A stretch of DNA of 64,000 nt, taken from positions 2,978,501 through 3,042,500 of the forward strand of contig NZ_CP060635.1 of assembly GCF_014337215.1 (NCBI RefSeq), read 5' to 3'. The DNA comes from Wansuia hejianensis (lineage in GTDB: Bacteria > Bacillota > Clostridia > Lachnospirales > Lachnospiraceae). The position numbers and the translations under genes are program-made. The notes under the pieces are model-generated. The model was not told where the DNA came from. It saw nothing but the letters and a program-made list of their open reading frames with translations, and ran no database searches. Below are positions 49,330 to 59,003 of this stretch, in pieces; the first letter of the stretch is position 1; the number at the start of each line of letters is the position of its first letter.

Positions 49330-51201
49330 TTACCTCCCTCCAAGATAGACAAGAAGCACGGAAATGTCTGCCGGAGAAACGCCGGAGATCCGGGACGCCT
49401 GTCCGATGTTCATCGGGCGGTAGGTATTCAGCTTTTGCTTCGCCTCAATCCTCAGGCTTCCTACCTGATCGTAATCAATATGCTCCGGTATTTTCTTCGC
49501 TTCCATTTTCTTGAACTGATCCACCTGCTTCAACTGTCTTTTGATATATCCGTCGTACTTGATATTAATGCTGACCTGCTCCTGAACATCCCGCGGCAGA
49601 TCAGGGCGGCCGGGATCAACAGCCGACAGACTCTGATAGTCCAGCTCCGGCCGTCTGATCAGCTCAGCCAGTGAACTTCCGCTGTTTAAAAGCGTAGAAT
49701 TCTTTTCCTGCAGAAGCTTCTGCACATCTTCCGACATTCCCACATAGGTGTGCTCCACCCGGTCTATTTCTTCCCGGATCAGCTTTTCCTTTAAAAGCAC
49801 AGCCTGATACTGTTCTTCACTGACCAGCCCCACCTGATAGCCATACTTTCTCAGCCTCATGTCCGCATTGTCCTGCCGCAGCAGCAGGCGGTATTCCGCC
49901 CGGCTTGTCATCATGCGGTAAGGTTCATGGGTTTCCTTTGTGACCAGATCATCGATCAGCACTCCAATATATGCTTCTGAACGGTCTAAAACCAAAAAAT
50001 CTCTTCCCAATACCTCCATGGAAGCATTGATACCCGCAATCAGCCCCTGGGCGGCAGCCTCTTCATAGCCGGAGCTTCCGTTAAACTGTCCGCCGGAAAA
50101 CAGACCTTTAATCTTCTTGAATTCCAGTGTGGCGGATAGCTGGACCGGATTGATACAGTCATATTCAATGGCATAGGCGTTCCTGACAATTTTTACGTTC
50201 TCCAGCCCCTCCACCGTGTGATACATGGCATCCTGAACGTCCTCGGGCATAGAGCTGGACATTCCTCCCACATACATCTCATTGGTATAAAGTCCCTCCG
50301 GCTCTAAAAATACCTGATGTCTTTTTTTATCGGAGAATTTCACCACTTTATCTTCAATGGACGGACAATACCTGGGACCTGTCCCATGAATTATTCCTGA
50401 ATAGAGAGGTGAACGGTCCAGGTTTTCCCGGATGATCTCATGGGTTTTCTCATTCGTATAGGTGAGCCAGCAGGATACCTGATCAATCTGTACTTCCTCC
50501 GGATCTGTAGAAAATGAAAAGGGAATCACTCTTTCATCACCCTTCTGTTCTTCCATTTTACCGAAATCAATCGTCCTCTTATCCACTCTGGCAGGAGTTC
50601 CCGTCTTAAAACGAAACATCTCTATACCGTTCGCTTTCAGAGAATCCGTCAGATGGGTGGCCGCCTGAAGCCCATTTGGCCCTGTATGATTGCTGACCTC
50701 GCCAAAAATACAGCGGGCATTCAGATATACGCCCGTACAGAGTACCACAGCCTTACAGTTATAGGAAGCACCTGACAGGGTTTTAACGCCCTTGCAGACT
50801 CCGTTTTCCACTATCAGCTCTGTCACTTCCGCCTGTTTTACCGTCAGGTGTTCTGTATTCTCGAGAATTCTTCTCATGCTGCGGCTATATTCACTTTTAT
50901 CCGCCTGTGCTCTGAGAGAATGGACTGCCGGGCCTTTTGATTTATTCAGCATCTTTGACTGAATAAATGTCCGGTCAATATTTTTTCCCATCTCTCCTCC
51001 CAGAGCATCAATTTCTCTGACCAGATGCCCTTTTGAGGTTCCTCCGATATTAGGATTGCAGGGCATCAGCGCAATACTATCCACGCTAACTGTAAATACA
51101 ATTGTAGAAAGCCCCAGCCTGGCTGCCGCCAAAGCAGCCTCACATCCGGCGTGGCCCGCCCCTATCACTGCAATATCATAATATTCTTCAATCACTGGCA
51201 T
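49330..51201 (-). CDS. mnmG: tRNA uridine-34 modification enzyme MnmG (GidA)
   Basis: A 623-residue FAD enzyme, full family length. FAD-binding GAGHAGCEAALAAARLG near the N-terminus, CNPNIGGTSKGHLVREIDALGG, CTGVYLNARCIFGE and the C-terminal helical domain DRVEHTY...IGQASRISGVSPADISVLL are characteristic. With MnmE it adds the carboxymethylaminomethyl group to U34 of tRNAs. It follows mnmE after nine bp. Confidence 0.97.
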   Translation of the reverse strand: MPVIEEYYDIAVIGAGHAGCEAALAAARLGLSTIVFTVSVDSIALMPCNPNIGGTSKGHLVREIDALGGEMGKNIDRTFIQSKMLNKSKGPAVHSLRAQADKSEYSRSMRRILENTEHLTVKQAEVTELIVENGVCKGVKTLSGASYNCKAVVLCTGVYLNARCIFGEVSNHTGPNGLQAATHLTDSLKANGIEMFRFKTGTPARVDKRTIDFGKMEEQKGDERVIPFSFSTDPEEVQIDQVSCWLTYTNEKTHEIIRENLDRSPLYSGIIHGTGPRYCPSIEDKVVKFSDKKRHQVFLEPEGLYTNEMYVGGMSSSMPEDVQDAMYHTVEGLENVKIVRNAYAIEYDCINPVQLSATLEFKKIKGLFSGGQFNGSSGYEEAAAQGLIAGINASMEVLGRDFLVLDRSEAYIGVLIDDLVTKETHEPYRMMTSRAEYRLLLRQDNADMRLRKYGYQVGLVSEEQYQAVLLKEKLIREEIDRVEHTYVGMSEDVQKLLQEKNSTLLNSGSSLAELIRRPELDYQSLSAVDPGRPDLPRDVQEQVSINIKYDGYIKRQLKQVDQFKKMEAKKIPEHIDYDQVGSLRIEAKQKLNTYRPMNIGQASRISGVSPADISVLLVYLGGR

Positions 51202-51210
51202 ATCATTCTC

Positions 51211-52593
51211 CTACTTTCCAGTACAAAACTTTGAAAATATTTCATTTACCAGATTCTCGCCGAGAGATTCTCCCAGAATACTTCCCAGAGCTTCATACGC
51301 CCCCATCAGATCAATTGAATAAAAATCCTCCGGCATCTGGTCCGCAATGCTGTTCTCCACAAATGTCAAACTTTCTAAAGCAGTTTCCAACGCCTTCTTA
51401 TGACGGATATTTGTGATATAAATTTCATCATTAAAAGAAATATCTCCCTGAAAAAAAAGATTTTTTATCAATTCCTCCAGCCTGTCTATTCCTTCATTTT
51501 CCCTGGCAGATATGGATATAACAGGAAACTGTGTCACCTTTTCCAGCATTTCGGCTGTTACTGCCGGCTCCAGATCGTTCTTATTTAAAAGAACAATTGA
51601 TTTTTTATTCCGGATTAAATCCAGGATCTGGCTGTCATTTTCATCCAACGGTATCGAACTATCCACCACATATAAAATCAGGTCTGCATCCGAAGCATGT
51701 TCTTTTGCACGCTCAATTCCAATCTGTTCCACTTTATTAGAAGCTTCCCTGATCCCCGCTGTATCCAGAATCCGAAGAGTAATTCCCTGAATATTTACGT
51801 TCTCTTCCAGTACATCTCTGGTTGTACCCGCTATCTCAGTCACAATCGCCTTTTCTTCACCTGCCAGCAGATTCAAAAGTGAAGATTTACCCGCATTAGG
51901 TTTTCCCAGTATCACTGTCTTAATCCCCTCCCGGATCATCTTCCCCTGGTCAAAGGTGGAAAGAAGCTTTTCAATTTTTTTCTTCTGTTCCCCGACTACC
52001 CGGTTCAGTGAATCTGCATATCCTTCCAGGCTGATATGCTCCGGATCATCCAGGGCAGATTCTATATGAGCGATTTCATAAATCAGCTTTTCCCGAATCT
52101 CCCGGATCATTCCGGTGACCGAACCCTTCAGCTGGCTCAGAGAGCTTTTCAAAGCATAATCATTCTTAGCTGAAATAACATCCATCACAGCTTCTGCCTG
52201 AGATAAATCCAGCCGCCCGTTTAAAAATGCCCGCTTTGTAAATTCTCCTGGTTCTGCCGGACGCGCCCCGCTCCTGAGAACAGCCTCCAACACTTTTCTC
52301 ATGGCCAGAACGCCCCCATGGCAGTCTATTTCCACTGTGTCCTCCCCTGTATAAGAGTGAGGAGCCTTCATCAGCATTACCAGAACTTCATCCACAAGCT
52401 GACCCTGATCCATTATAAAACCATAATGAATCGTATTGGCCTTCTGATCTGCCAGCTTCTTGTCTGCTTTACCTCTGTAAACCCTGTCAGCCACTGAAAA
52501 AGCATCCTTTCCACTGATACGGACAATACCGATTCCGGAAGGCGTCATCGCCGTGGCTGCAGCGGCAATTGTATCCTCATAAAAATCAGCCAT
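51211..52593 (-). CDS. mnmE: tRNA modification GTPase MnmE (TrmE)
   Basis: A 460-residue GTPase starting MADFYEDTIAAAAT with AAGGAG upstream; a longer frame runs back into a terminator hairpin and is rejected. N-terminal formyl-THF-binding domain (TPSGIGIVRISG, DCHGGV), G domain with GKPNAGKSSLLN, DTAGIRE and NKND, and the C-terminal catalytic cysteine in FCTGK. Forms a complex with MnmG. Confidence 0.96.
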   Translation of the reverse strand: MADFYEDTIAAAATAMTPSGIGIVRISGKDAFSVADRVYRGKADKKLADQKANTIHYGFIMDQGQLVDEVLVMLMKAPHSYTGEDTVEIDCHGGVLAMRKVLEAVLRSGARPAEPGEFTKRAFLNGRLDLSQAEAVMDVISAKNDYALKSSLSQLKGSVTGMIREIREKLIYEIAHIESALDDPEHISLEGYADSLNRVVGEQKKKIEKLLSTFDQGKMIREGIKTVILGKPNAGKSSLLNLLAGEEKAIVTEIAGTTRDVLEENVNIQGITLRILDTAGIREASNKVEQIGIERAKEHASDADLILYVVDSSIPLDENDSQILDLIRNKKSIVLLNKNDLEPAVTAEMLEKVTQFPVISISARENEGIDRLEELIKNLFFQGDISFNDEIYITNIRHKKALETALESLTFVENSIADQMPEDFYSIDLMGAYEALGSILGESLGENLVNEIFSKFCTGK

Positions 52594-52620
52594 ACAATCT
52601 CCTTTTATGATCTCGCAATC

Positions 52621-52663
52621 AAAAAGCCAGAAGAGAGCGCTGCCCCCTCCCTTCTGGCTTTTT
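52621..52663 (-). terminator. Terminator between jag and mnmE
   Basis: Arms of 13 bp (52621-52633 and 52651-52663) with a G/C-rich loop; on the minus strand the stem ends in CTTTTTGA. It lies right after the jag stop and may work as an attenuator that separates ribosome/membrane genes from the tRNA-modification genes. Confidence 0.8.
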
Positions 52664-52664
52664 A

Positions 52665-53531
52665 TCATCTTTTTAATGCGATTACCACATGGCGATAAGG
52701 TTCATTCCCTTCGCTGTAGGTCTCTACATATTTGTTCCCCTGAAGCGCCGAATGTATAATTCTTCTCTCATAGGGATTCATCGGTTCCAGTGAAACCGGC
52801 TTTCTCGTTCTCCGGACCTTATAGGCAATATTCTTCGCCAGATTCTCTAATGTCTCTTTTCTTCTCTTCCTGTAGTCTTCCGTGTCCAGCTTGACACGGA
52901 CATATTCCTTCTGGTCTTTATTTACCACCAGGCTCACAAGATACTGAAGAGAATCCAGGGTTTGTCCCCTTTTTCCTATCAAAATCCCCATATCAGCTCC
53001 GGAAAAATCAATATCCAGGCTTCCTGTCTCCCTATGATATTCCATAGTGATATCCACCGGAAGTTCCATGGCTTTAAATACACCATCCAGAAATTTGGAT
53101 GCGGAAGCTTTCATCGTAACAATCTCTTCCGCTGTCTTTTCTGGAATTACCTCTTCCTTTACAGAAACCGGATCTCTCCTGGAGGTCTCTTTTTTAGGAA
53201 CTTCTTTTTTTACATTTTCTTTTTTTACAAAATCCTTCTTGGGAGCTTCCTTTTTAACTGGTTTAGCTTTTTCCTTAATTTCCGGATCTCCCGCAGGTTC
53301 CTTCACGGTTTCTTTTACCGGCTCTTTCACCGGTTCATCAATCTTTACTTCAACCGCTTCTTCTTTCTTACGAACCTTTATAACGGCAGGCTTGCTTCCG
53401 AATCCCAAAAAGCCAGAGCTGCCTTCACTGATTACCTGGATGTCCAGTCTGTCACTGGAGATTTCCAGCTCGATACAGGCTTTTGTAATCGCCTCATCCA
53501 CTGTTTTTGCAGATACTTCTATGAAATCCAT
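52665..53531 (-). CDS. khpB: RNA-binding protein KhpB (Jag)
   Basis: A 288-residue protein starting MDFIEVSAKTVDEAI. The Jag N-terminal domain (1-55, ending GFLGFGSKPAVI) is followed by a charged, repetitive Lys/Glu/Pro linker (60-140), a KH domain (MGILIGKRGQTLDSLQYLVS) and an R3H domain (SLEPMNPYERRIIH). It binds RNA and is linked to cell-elongation control. Sits after yidC as in most Firmicutes. Confidence 0.94.
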   Translation of the reverse strand: MDFIEVSAKTVDEAITKACIELEISSDRLDIQVISEGSSGFLGFGSKPAVIKVRKKEEAVEVKIDEPVKEPVKETVKEPAGDPEIKEKAKPVKKEAPKKDFVKKENVKKEVPKKETSRRDPVSVKEEVIPEKTAEEIVTMKASASKFLDGVFKAMELPVDITMEYHRETGSLDIDFSGADMGILIGKRGQTLDSLQYLVSLVVNKDQKEYVRVKLDTEDYRKRRKETLENLAKNIAYKVRRTRKPVSLEPMNPYERRIIHSALQGNKYVETYSEGNEPYRHVVIALKR

Positions 53532-53543
53532 ATACATGCCCCC

Positions 53544-54809
53544 CTATTTCTTTTTCTTATTATTTTTCTCATCGAACTGCCGTACCATATTTGCTTTTGC
53601 GGTAATACTGTCAGGTCTGGCATTGGTGGCATTCTTATAATACTCTGTTGAATCATTCGTATTATTCCTGGAACCCCTGTTAGGCTCCTGAATATTTCTA
53701 ACATTCACCCGGGCCTGCTGTGTGATTTTCTTCTCCGGAAGGCCCTTCTTCGCCCGTTTCTTGGCCTGCTTCTCCTGGCTCTTCTTTACCAGTTCTTCCG
53801 CATCCATTCCGGCTATTTTCCGGTTAATCACAACCTGCTGGATACATCGGATTACAGCTCCGGCGATCCAGTATATACCAATACCCATGGAAAACGTCAC
53901 GCACATGAAAGCTGAAAAAATGGGCATGATAGTATTCATCATCTTCATGGAACCCTGCATGCTGTCCTGCTGGGGATTGCCTGTAGTCTGCTGAGGCATC
54001 AGCTTATAATTTAACCACTGAGTAAACCATGCCAGCACAGGCACCAATACGGCAACAATTACCAGAATCCATGTTCCTGCCTCTATACCGTTCTTAATAA
54101 CATCCCATGGAGACTCAGAAATATTGATTCCGGCAAACATATTTACCTGCCGGCTTTGCGCCGCCGTCTGTTCAATTGTGGTTTTCAGGCTGGAAAAACC
54201 GTTAATGTCTGCCAGTTTTTCCCACTGGGCCGGTTTCAGCAGATAGAGAAAATCTGTAATTCCCTTCTGCAAGGCTTCTCCGGTACCGGAAAGCTGTGCG
54301 GCGATCTTATTATCTGTCGCGAATTGAGTCAGGCTTTCCAGAAAATTCGCCTGTGAAAGCTTAACCGCTAATCCGCTGAACATTTCCCCGACCTTCGTTA
54401 CATATCCGGGAATATGGTAAATAACCTGATACAAGGCAAACAGAAGAGGCATCTGTATCAGAAGAGGCAGGCAGCTTCCCGTAGGAGATACTCCGTATTT
54501 CTGATAGATCGCCATAGTCTCTTCCTGCATTTTCATCTGAGACGCCTGATCCCTTTTACCCTGGTACTTCTTCTGTACCTTCTGCATTTCAGGCTGTACG
54601 ACGCTCATCATCTTGGACATCTTCTGCTGCTTCACCTGAAGCGGAGTCATCAGCATATATACAATAATTGTATAAAAAATGATCGCAAGGCCGATATTTG
54701 GTATGCCGATAGCGTCCAGAACAATATATATTCCGTTCATAATCCAGCCCAAGAGCTGCGCGATCCAGCCGATGATCGGCATGGTTGATTTACTAAGTAG
54801 AATTTCCAA
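53544..54809 (-). CDS. yidC: Membrane protein insertase YidC (SpoIIIJ type)
   Basis: A 421-residue insertase, start inferred as a TTG at 54809 eight bases after GAGGAGG. Five membrane segments; the conserved core is GLAIIFYTIIVYMLMTPLQVKQQKMSKMM, the coiled loop QPEMQKVQKKYQGKRDQ, and IQMPLLFALYQVI. A long variable external loop (about 125-230) is larger than usual, and the C-terminus is basic (KKAKKRAKKGLP...NNKKKK), which helps ribosome binding. It inserts membrane proteins with or without Sec. Confidence 0.93.
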   Translation of the reverse strand: MEILLSKSTMPIIGWIAQLLGWIMNGIYIVLDAIGIPNIGLAIIFYTIIVYMLMTPLQVKQQKMSKMMSVVQPEMQKVQKKYQGKRDQASQMKMQEETMAIYQKYGVSPTGSCLPLLIQMPLLFALYQVIYHIPGYVTKVGEMFSGLAVKLSQANFLESLTQFATDNKIAAQLSGTGEALQKGITDFLYLLKPAQWEKLADINGFSSLKTTIEQTAAQSRQVNMFAGINISESPWDVIKNGIEAGTWILVIVAVLVPVLAWFTQWLNYKLMPQQTTGNPQQDSMQGSMKMMNTIMPIFSAFMCVTFSMGIGIYWIAGAVIRCIQQVVINRKIAGMDAEELVKKSQEKQAKKRAKKGLPEKKITQQARVNVRNIQEPNRGSRNNTNDSTEYYKNATNARPDSITAKANMVRQFDEKNNKKKK

Positions 54810-54841
54810 ATTATTTTCCTCCTCGGACAAACAATAATTGT

Positions 54842-55051
54842 TTACGGCACTGGGTCGTAACCTCCTTTGGAAAACGGGTTACATCGCAGAATTCTCCAGG
54901 CTGCCAATAAACCTCCCTTAAGGGCACCGTATTTTTCAATGGCCTCCAGGCCATACTGAGAACAAGTCGGTATATAAGGACACTTGACGTTCTTCAACGG
55001 TGACAGATACTTTTGATAAAAACGAATCATTTTAATTAATACTGTTTTCAT
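54842..55051 (-). CDS. yidD: Membrane protein insertion factor YidD
   Basis: A 69-residue protein starting MKTVLIKMIRFYQKYLSPL, overlapping the rnpA end by 20 bp. The family core CPYIPTCSQYGLEAIEKYGALKGGLLAAWRILRCNPFSKGGYDPVP is complete, with its three cysteines. Helps YidC-dependent insertion. Confidence 0.95.
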   Translation of the reverse strand: MKTVLIKMIRFYQKYLSPLKNVKCPYIPTCSQYGLEAIEKYGALKGGLLAAWRILRCNPFSKGGYDPVP

Positions 55052-55397
55052 CTCTATTCTTTTTCTCCACAATCTGATGCAGCTTTCCCAGATGATAAAT
55101 TGCACGTTCGATCTCATAGTACGTACAGTCCTTACCATTTACCCTCACGATAATCACCACATCATAGCCAATATGAAATAATTCTTCCTGCAGACGGTAT
55201 CCTTCTCTGATCAACCTCGCCAGATGATGGCGAACCACACTGTTTCCGACTTTTTTGCTGACGGATATTCCGATTCTATTCTTTTCCAGATGGTTTTCCT
55301 TCACATACATAACCAGATATTTGTTCGCATACGATGTTCCCTGCTTATAAACCAGCTGAAAGTCTTTGTTTTTTTTCAAACTTTCCGAATATTTCAT
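55032..55397 (-). CDS. rnpA: Ribonuclease P protein component
   Basis: A 121-residue basic protein. The family pattern is present: LKKNKDFQLVYKQGTSYANKYLVMYV, RIGISVSKKVGNSVVRH and LARLIREGYR (the RNR motif in a variant form, R-H-H-L-A-R). It assists the RNA subunit in maturing tRNA 5' ends. Confidence 0.95.
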   Translation of the reverse strand: MKYSESLKKNKDFQLVYKQGTSYANKYLVMYVKENHLEKNRIGISVSKKVGNSVVRHHLARLIREGYRLQEELFHIGYDVVIIVRVNGKDCTYYEIERAIYHLGKLHQIVEKKNRDENSIN

Positions 55398-55420
55398 AAA
55401 ATTTCCTTTTAAGAGAAGAA

Positions 55421-55443
55421 AAGACCACAGTGACTGCGGCCTT
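55421..55443 (-). terminator. Attenuator hairpin between rpmH and rnpA
   Basis: On the minus strand GGCCGCAG pairs with CTGTGGTC around TCA (two G-T pairs) and is followed by TTTTC, 15 bp after the rpmH stop. Likely lets L34 be made in excess of RnpA. Confidence 0.72.
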
Positions 55444-55457
55444 TGGTTTACTCAGTT

Positions 55458-55592
55458 TTATGCTGATAATTCTTTTCTTCCTTTTAATCTTCTGGCAGCT
55501 AAAACTTTTCTTCCACCCTTTGTACTCATTCTCGCTCTGAATCCATGAACTTTCGCTCTGGATCTCTTTTTCGGCTGAAATGTCATTTTCAT
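55458..55592 (-). CDS. rpmH: 50S ribosomal protein L34
   Basis: A 44-residue basic protein, MKMTFQPKKRSRAKVHGFRA to LAARRLKGRKELSA. The motif KVHGFRARMSTKGGRKVLAARR is diagnostic for L34. AAGGAGG lies upstream. First gene of the leftward operon from the origin. Confidence 0.97.
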   Translation of the reverse strand: MKMTFQPKKRSRAKVHGFRARMSTKGGRKVLAARRLKGRKELSA

Positions 55593-56034
55593 AGATAAGG
55601 CACCTCCTTTTATTCACATACCATATTTATTATGGTAACTTTTTATTCTATGTATGCTGAGAAAACATCATTTCAATTATATTCATAAAATACAGGCAAG
55701 TCAAGCAAATTCTGGGGTTTTTTCTTTTTTTGTCTGTTCGTCAGTTTACGTAAGATTATCCACATTTTGTGAATAACTTGTGGATAACTTGTTATTAGCA
55801 TGTGCATATCTTATAATTTGACAAATTTTTTATTGATTTTATGGGATGGGATAATGTGAATAAAATAAAAACTTATACACAATCTTTACAATAACGGTTA
55901 TTTTATGGTACCCTCTTTTACCTTGAAGTCTATTCCAATTTTTTAAATTCTATTGATTAATCCCCCTTTTTATTATAAGATATAAAAGGATAATTAGGTT
56001 TCAAACCTACAAATATAGACGGTCGAGGTTTAAA
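55593..56034. other. Origin of replication, rpmH-dnaA part (oriC)
   Basis: A 440-bp AT-rich intergenic region with DnaA boxes: TTATCCACA (55756-55764), TTATTCACA inverted (55768-55776), TTATCCACA inverted (55779-55787) and TTATACACA (55873-55881). Position between rpmH and dnaA, gene orientation switch, and boxes on both sides of dnaA match the bipartite origin of Firmicutes. Confidence 0.88.
55676..55704 (-). promoter_or_regulatory. Sigma-A promoter of rpmH
   Basis: Minus-strand TTGACT (55699-55704), 17-bp spacer, perfect TATAAT (55676-55681), about 85 bp upstream of the L34 start. Confidence 0.85.
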
Positions 56035-57375
56035 ATGGACATTATAAAAGAAAAATGGAACGAAATTCTGGAACGGGTCAAGGAAGAGCATGAATTAGGA
56101 GAAGTTTCTTATAAAACATGGATCAAACCTTTGACCGTACATAATATAGAAGACAATATAGTAACCATCCTGGTTCCTTCTGAGAGAGTCGGTCTGGAAT
56201 ACGTCAGTAAAAAGTATACTCTTCCTATTAAAGTAGCGATTGCTGAAATAACAGGACAAGACTGCGATATTGAATTCATTCTCCCTGAAGACGCAGAACG
56301 CATGAAAAATACGGAAAACACTTCCTCCGTCTCGGCCATAGCCGGTCTGAACCCTAAATATACATTCAGCACCTTCGTCGTAGGAAGTAATAACAAATTT
56401 GCGCATGCCGCTTCACTCGCTGTAGCAGAATCACCGGGAGAGATTTATAACCCTCTGTTTCTGTATGGGGGCGTGGGCCTTGGAAAAACTCATCTCATGC
56501 ATTCCATCGCCCATTTTATCATCGAGCGTAAGCCTGGCATGAAGATTCTCTATGTGACCAGTGAAGAATTTACAAATGAAGTAATCGAAGCGATCCGTAA
56601 TGGAAATAATTCCGCTCTGACCAAATTCAGAGACAAATACCGGAACATCGACGTACTTCTCATCGACGATGTTCAGTTTATTATAGGAAAGGAATCTACA
56701 CAGGAAGAATTTTTCCATACATTCAACACGCTTCATTCAGCCAGAAAACAGATCATTCTTTCCTCCGACCGTCCTCCAAAAGACATGGATATTTTGGAAG
56801 AACGAATCCGTTCCCGGTTTGAATGGGGCTTAATGGCTGATATCCAAAGTCCTGACTTTGAAACCAGAATGGCCATTTTACGCAAAAAACAGGAGATGGA
56901 TGGTTACGATGTGGGCAACGACGTGATTGAATACATCGCACAGAACGTAAAATCAAATATCCGTGAGCTGGAGGGCTCTTTAAATAAAGTAATCGCCCTT
57001 GCTAACCTTGAAAAACGTGAAATTAACCTGGAGCTGGCAGAAAAAGCCCTGATCGACATCATCTCTCCCAATGAGAAGAAGGTCATCACTCCTGATTACA
57101 TCATCAATGTGGTGGCAGAACACTTTGATATCACATCAGACGACATCAAAGGAACAAAAAGGAGCAGTAAAATCGCCTATCCAAGGCAGATTGCCATGTA
57201 TCTCTGCCGGGAAATGACTAATCATAACCTGCAGGCCATCGGGAAGTGCATGGGCGGCAAAGACCATACCACAATCATGTACGGAATTAAGAGGATTGAA
57301 GCAGAACTTGAATCCTCAGACAACGCTAAAAATACTGTCAACCTATTGAAGAAAAAGATCAATCCTTCCACCTGA
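56035..57375 (+). CDS. dnaA: Chromosomal replication initiator DnaA
   Basis: A 446-residue initiator, normal length. Domain I (1-90) has KTWIKPL; the AAA+ domain has Walker A GGVGLGKTHL, Walker B LLIDDVQFI, box LEERIRSRFEWGL; the DNA-binding domain ends with the signature CMGGKDHTTIMYGIKRIE. It melts the origin after binding the DnaA boxes upstream and downstream of its own gene. Confidence 0.98.
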   Translation: MDIIKEKWNEILERVKEEHELGEVSYKTWIKPLTVHNIEDNIVTILVPSERVGLEYVSKKYTLPIKVAIAEITGQDCDIEFILPEDAERMKNTENTSSVSAIAGLNPKYTFSTFVVGSNNKFAHAASLAVAESPGEIYNPLFLYGGVGLGKTHLMHSIAHFIIERKPGMKILYVTSEEFTNEVIEAIRNGNNSALTKFRDKYRNIDVLLIDDVQFIIGKESTQEEFFHTFNTLHSARKQIILSSDRPPKDMDILEERIRSRFEWGLMADIQSPDFETRMAILRKKQEMDGYDVGNDVIEYIAQNVKSNIRELEGSLNKVIALANLEKREINLELAEKALIDIISPNEKKVITPDYIINVVAEHFDITSDDIKGTKRSSKIAYPRQIAMYLCREMTNHNLQAIGKCMGGKDHTTIMYGIKRIEAELESSDNAKNTVNLLKKKINPST

Positions 57376-57619
57376 TTTTCCACAAAGTGGATGTGAAAAA
57401 CGTGTGGACTTAATGTGGATATTTTTTAACCTGAAGTTATCTACATTTTATAAACATCCTTTAAGACCGTTTTCCACAGACTTGTTAAACCATTTTTTAC
57501 TTGAATTTATCAAGTCTTTAGCGGTTATACACATATTCACACCTATGAAGACTACTACTACGGATTTATTATTCTTTTATTTATTTAAAGCACGTGTCCC
57601 CAGAAAGGAGTTATACACA
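57376..57619. other. dnaA-dnaN intergenic region with DnaA boxes
   Basis: About 245 bp. Exact TTATACACA boxes are at 57535-57543 and 57611-57619; looser ones (TTTTCCACA at about 57380 and 57469) add to the cluster. This is the likely unwinding-side sub-origin. A longer frame through this region (from 57404) was rejected as a dnaN start. Confidence 0.75.
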
Positions 57620-58729
57620 ATGAAACTGGTTTTCTCAAAATCCAATCTTTTAAAAAGTGTCAGCATTGTGATGAAAGCTGTCCCTTCCAGAACCACTATG
57701 CCAATTCTGGAATGCATACTGATTGATGCATCAACCAATGAAATTAAATTTACATCAAACGATATGGAACTGGGTATCGAGACGATTGCCGAAGGCACCG
57801 TATTGGAAAAGGGCGTTATAGCGCTGGATGCAAAAATCTTTTCTGAGATTGTACGAAGGCTTCCGGACAATGACGTCACCATTGAGACAGACAGTAATCT
57901 GGTGGCGACTATCACCTGTGAAAAAGCTAAGTTCAACATTCCGGGAAAATCAGGCGAGGACTTTGCTTACCTTCCCATGGTTGAAAGAAATGACTGTATC
58001 ACCCTTTCTCAGTTTACTCTGAAGGAGATTATCCGTCAGACGATCTTTTCCATTGCGGCTAATGAGAATAATAAGCTGATGACAGGCGAATTGTTTGAGA
58101 TTAAGAATAATATATTAAAGGTGGTGTCACTGGATGGGCACCGGATCGCGATCCGTAAGATAGAGCTTGCCGGGAATTATCCGGACCGGAAAGTTGTAGT
58201 CCCGGGCAAAACTCTGAATGAGATCAGCAAAATTTTGTCCGGGGAGGTGGATGACCAGGTATCTATATTCTTTTCAGAAAACCATATCATTTTTGAATTT
58301 GACCAGACAGTCGTCGTTTCACGTTTGATCGATGGAGAATATTTCCGGATCGATCAGATGCTTTCCAGCGATTACGAGACAAAGGTGAAAATAAATAAAA
58401 AAGAATTTCTGAATTGTATTGACCGCGCGACTCTTCTCGTAAAAGAAGGAGACAAAAAACCGATTATCATCAACATCGAAGACGGCATTATGGGATTGAG
58501 GATTGATTCTGCGATGGGTTCGATGAAAGAAGATATCGACATAGAAAAGTCCGGCAAGGATATCATGATAGGCTTTAATCCCAAATTCCTGATTGATGCT
58601 TTGAAGGTTATTGACGACGAAGAGGTTTCCATCTATCTGGTGAATCCGAAGGCGCCGTGTTTTATCAAGGATGATAATGAGAATTATATTTATCTGATTC
58701 TGCCTGTTAATATTAACACGTCCCGCTGA
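57620..58729 (+). CDS. dnaN: DNA polymerase III sliding clamp (beta subunit)
   Basis: A 369-residue clamp. The start MKLVFSKSNLLKSVSIVMKA is the family N-terminus and follows AAAGGAG. Three DnaN domains follow; typical pieces are EGVIALDAKIFSEIVRRLPD-like KGVIALDAKIFSEIVRRLP and EYFRIDQMLSSDYET, with the end YIYLILPVNI. The upstream in-frame extension lacks homology to DnaN. Confidence 0.97.
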   Translation: MKLVFSKSNLLKSVSIVMKAVPSRTTMPILECILIDASTNEIKFTSNDMELGIETIAEGTVLEKGVIALDAKIFSEIVRRLPDNDVTIETDSNLVATITCEKAKFNIPGKSGEDFAYLPMVERNDCITLSQFTLKEIIRQTIFSIAANENNKLMTGELFEIKNNILKVVSLDGHRIAIRKIELAGNYPDRKVVVPGKTLNEISKILSGEVDDQVSIFFSENHIIFEFDQTVVVSRLIDGEYFRIDQMLSSDYETKVKINKKEFLNCIDRATLLVKEGDKKPIIINIEDGIMGLRIDSAMGSMKEDIDIEKSGKDIMIGFNPKFLIDALKVIDDEEVSIYLVNPKAPCFIKDDNENYIYLILPVNINTSR

Positions 58730-58789
58730 TGCCTGAGAGGTTTATTCACTGTTACGATTGTTCCACTATGAAGTTTAGGAGACCAGAAT

Positions 58790-58999
58790 ATGGAAATAAT
58801 TAAAATAAAAGACGATTTTATTAAGCTGGGCCAGGCGATGAAGCTGGCCGGCCTGGCAGATGAAGGGGCAGAAGCGAAATCTCTGATACAGGACGGCCTT
58901 GTGAAGGTGAACGGGGAGACGGACGCCAGACGGGGCAGGAAACTCTATGAGGGAGATATTTTTTCCTTTGATGGAAAAGACGTAAAAATCGTTAAGTGA
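58790..58999 (+). CDS. rlbA: S4-domain RNA-binding protein RlbA (YaaA)
   Basis: A 69-residue protein: FIKLGQAMKLAGLADEGAEA, then LIQDGLVKVNGETDARRGRKLYEGD. This is a lone S4 domain, the YaaA/RlbA family regularly found between dnaN and recF. Probably binds ribosomal RNA. Confidence 0.95.
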   Translation: MEIIKIKDDFIKLGQAMKLAGLADEGAEAKSLIQDGLVKVNGETDARRGRKLYEGDIFSFDGKDVKIVK

Positions 59000-59003
59000 A
59001 GCT

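Noticed and set aside
52594..52668. N-terminal extension of mnmE (MIKSQKGGGSALFWLFD...)
   Set aside because: It is the translated terminator hairpin after jag; MADFYEDT has the ribosome site and the family start.
57404..57619. 72-codon N-terminal extension of dnaN
   Set aside because: The extension covers DnaA boxes, lacks similarity to DnaN, and the ATG at 57620 has a proper ribosome site and the family N-terminus.
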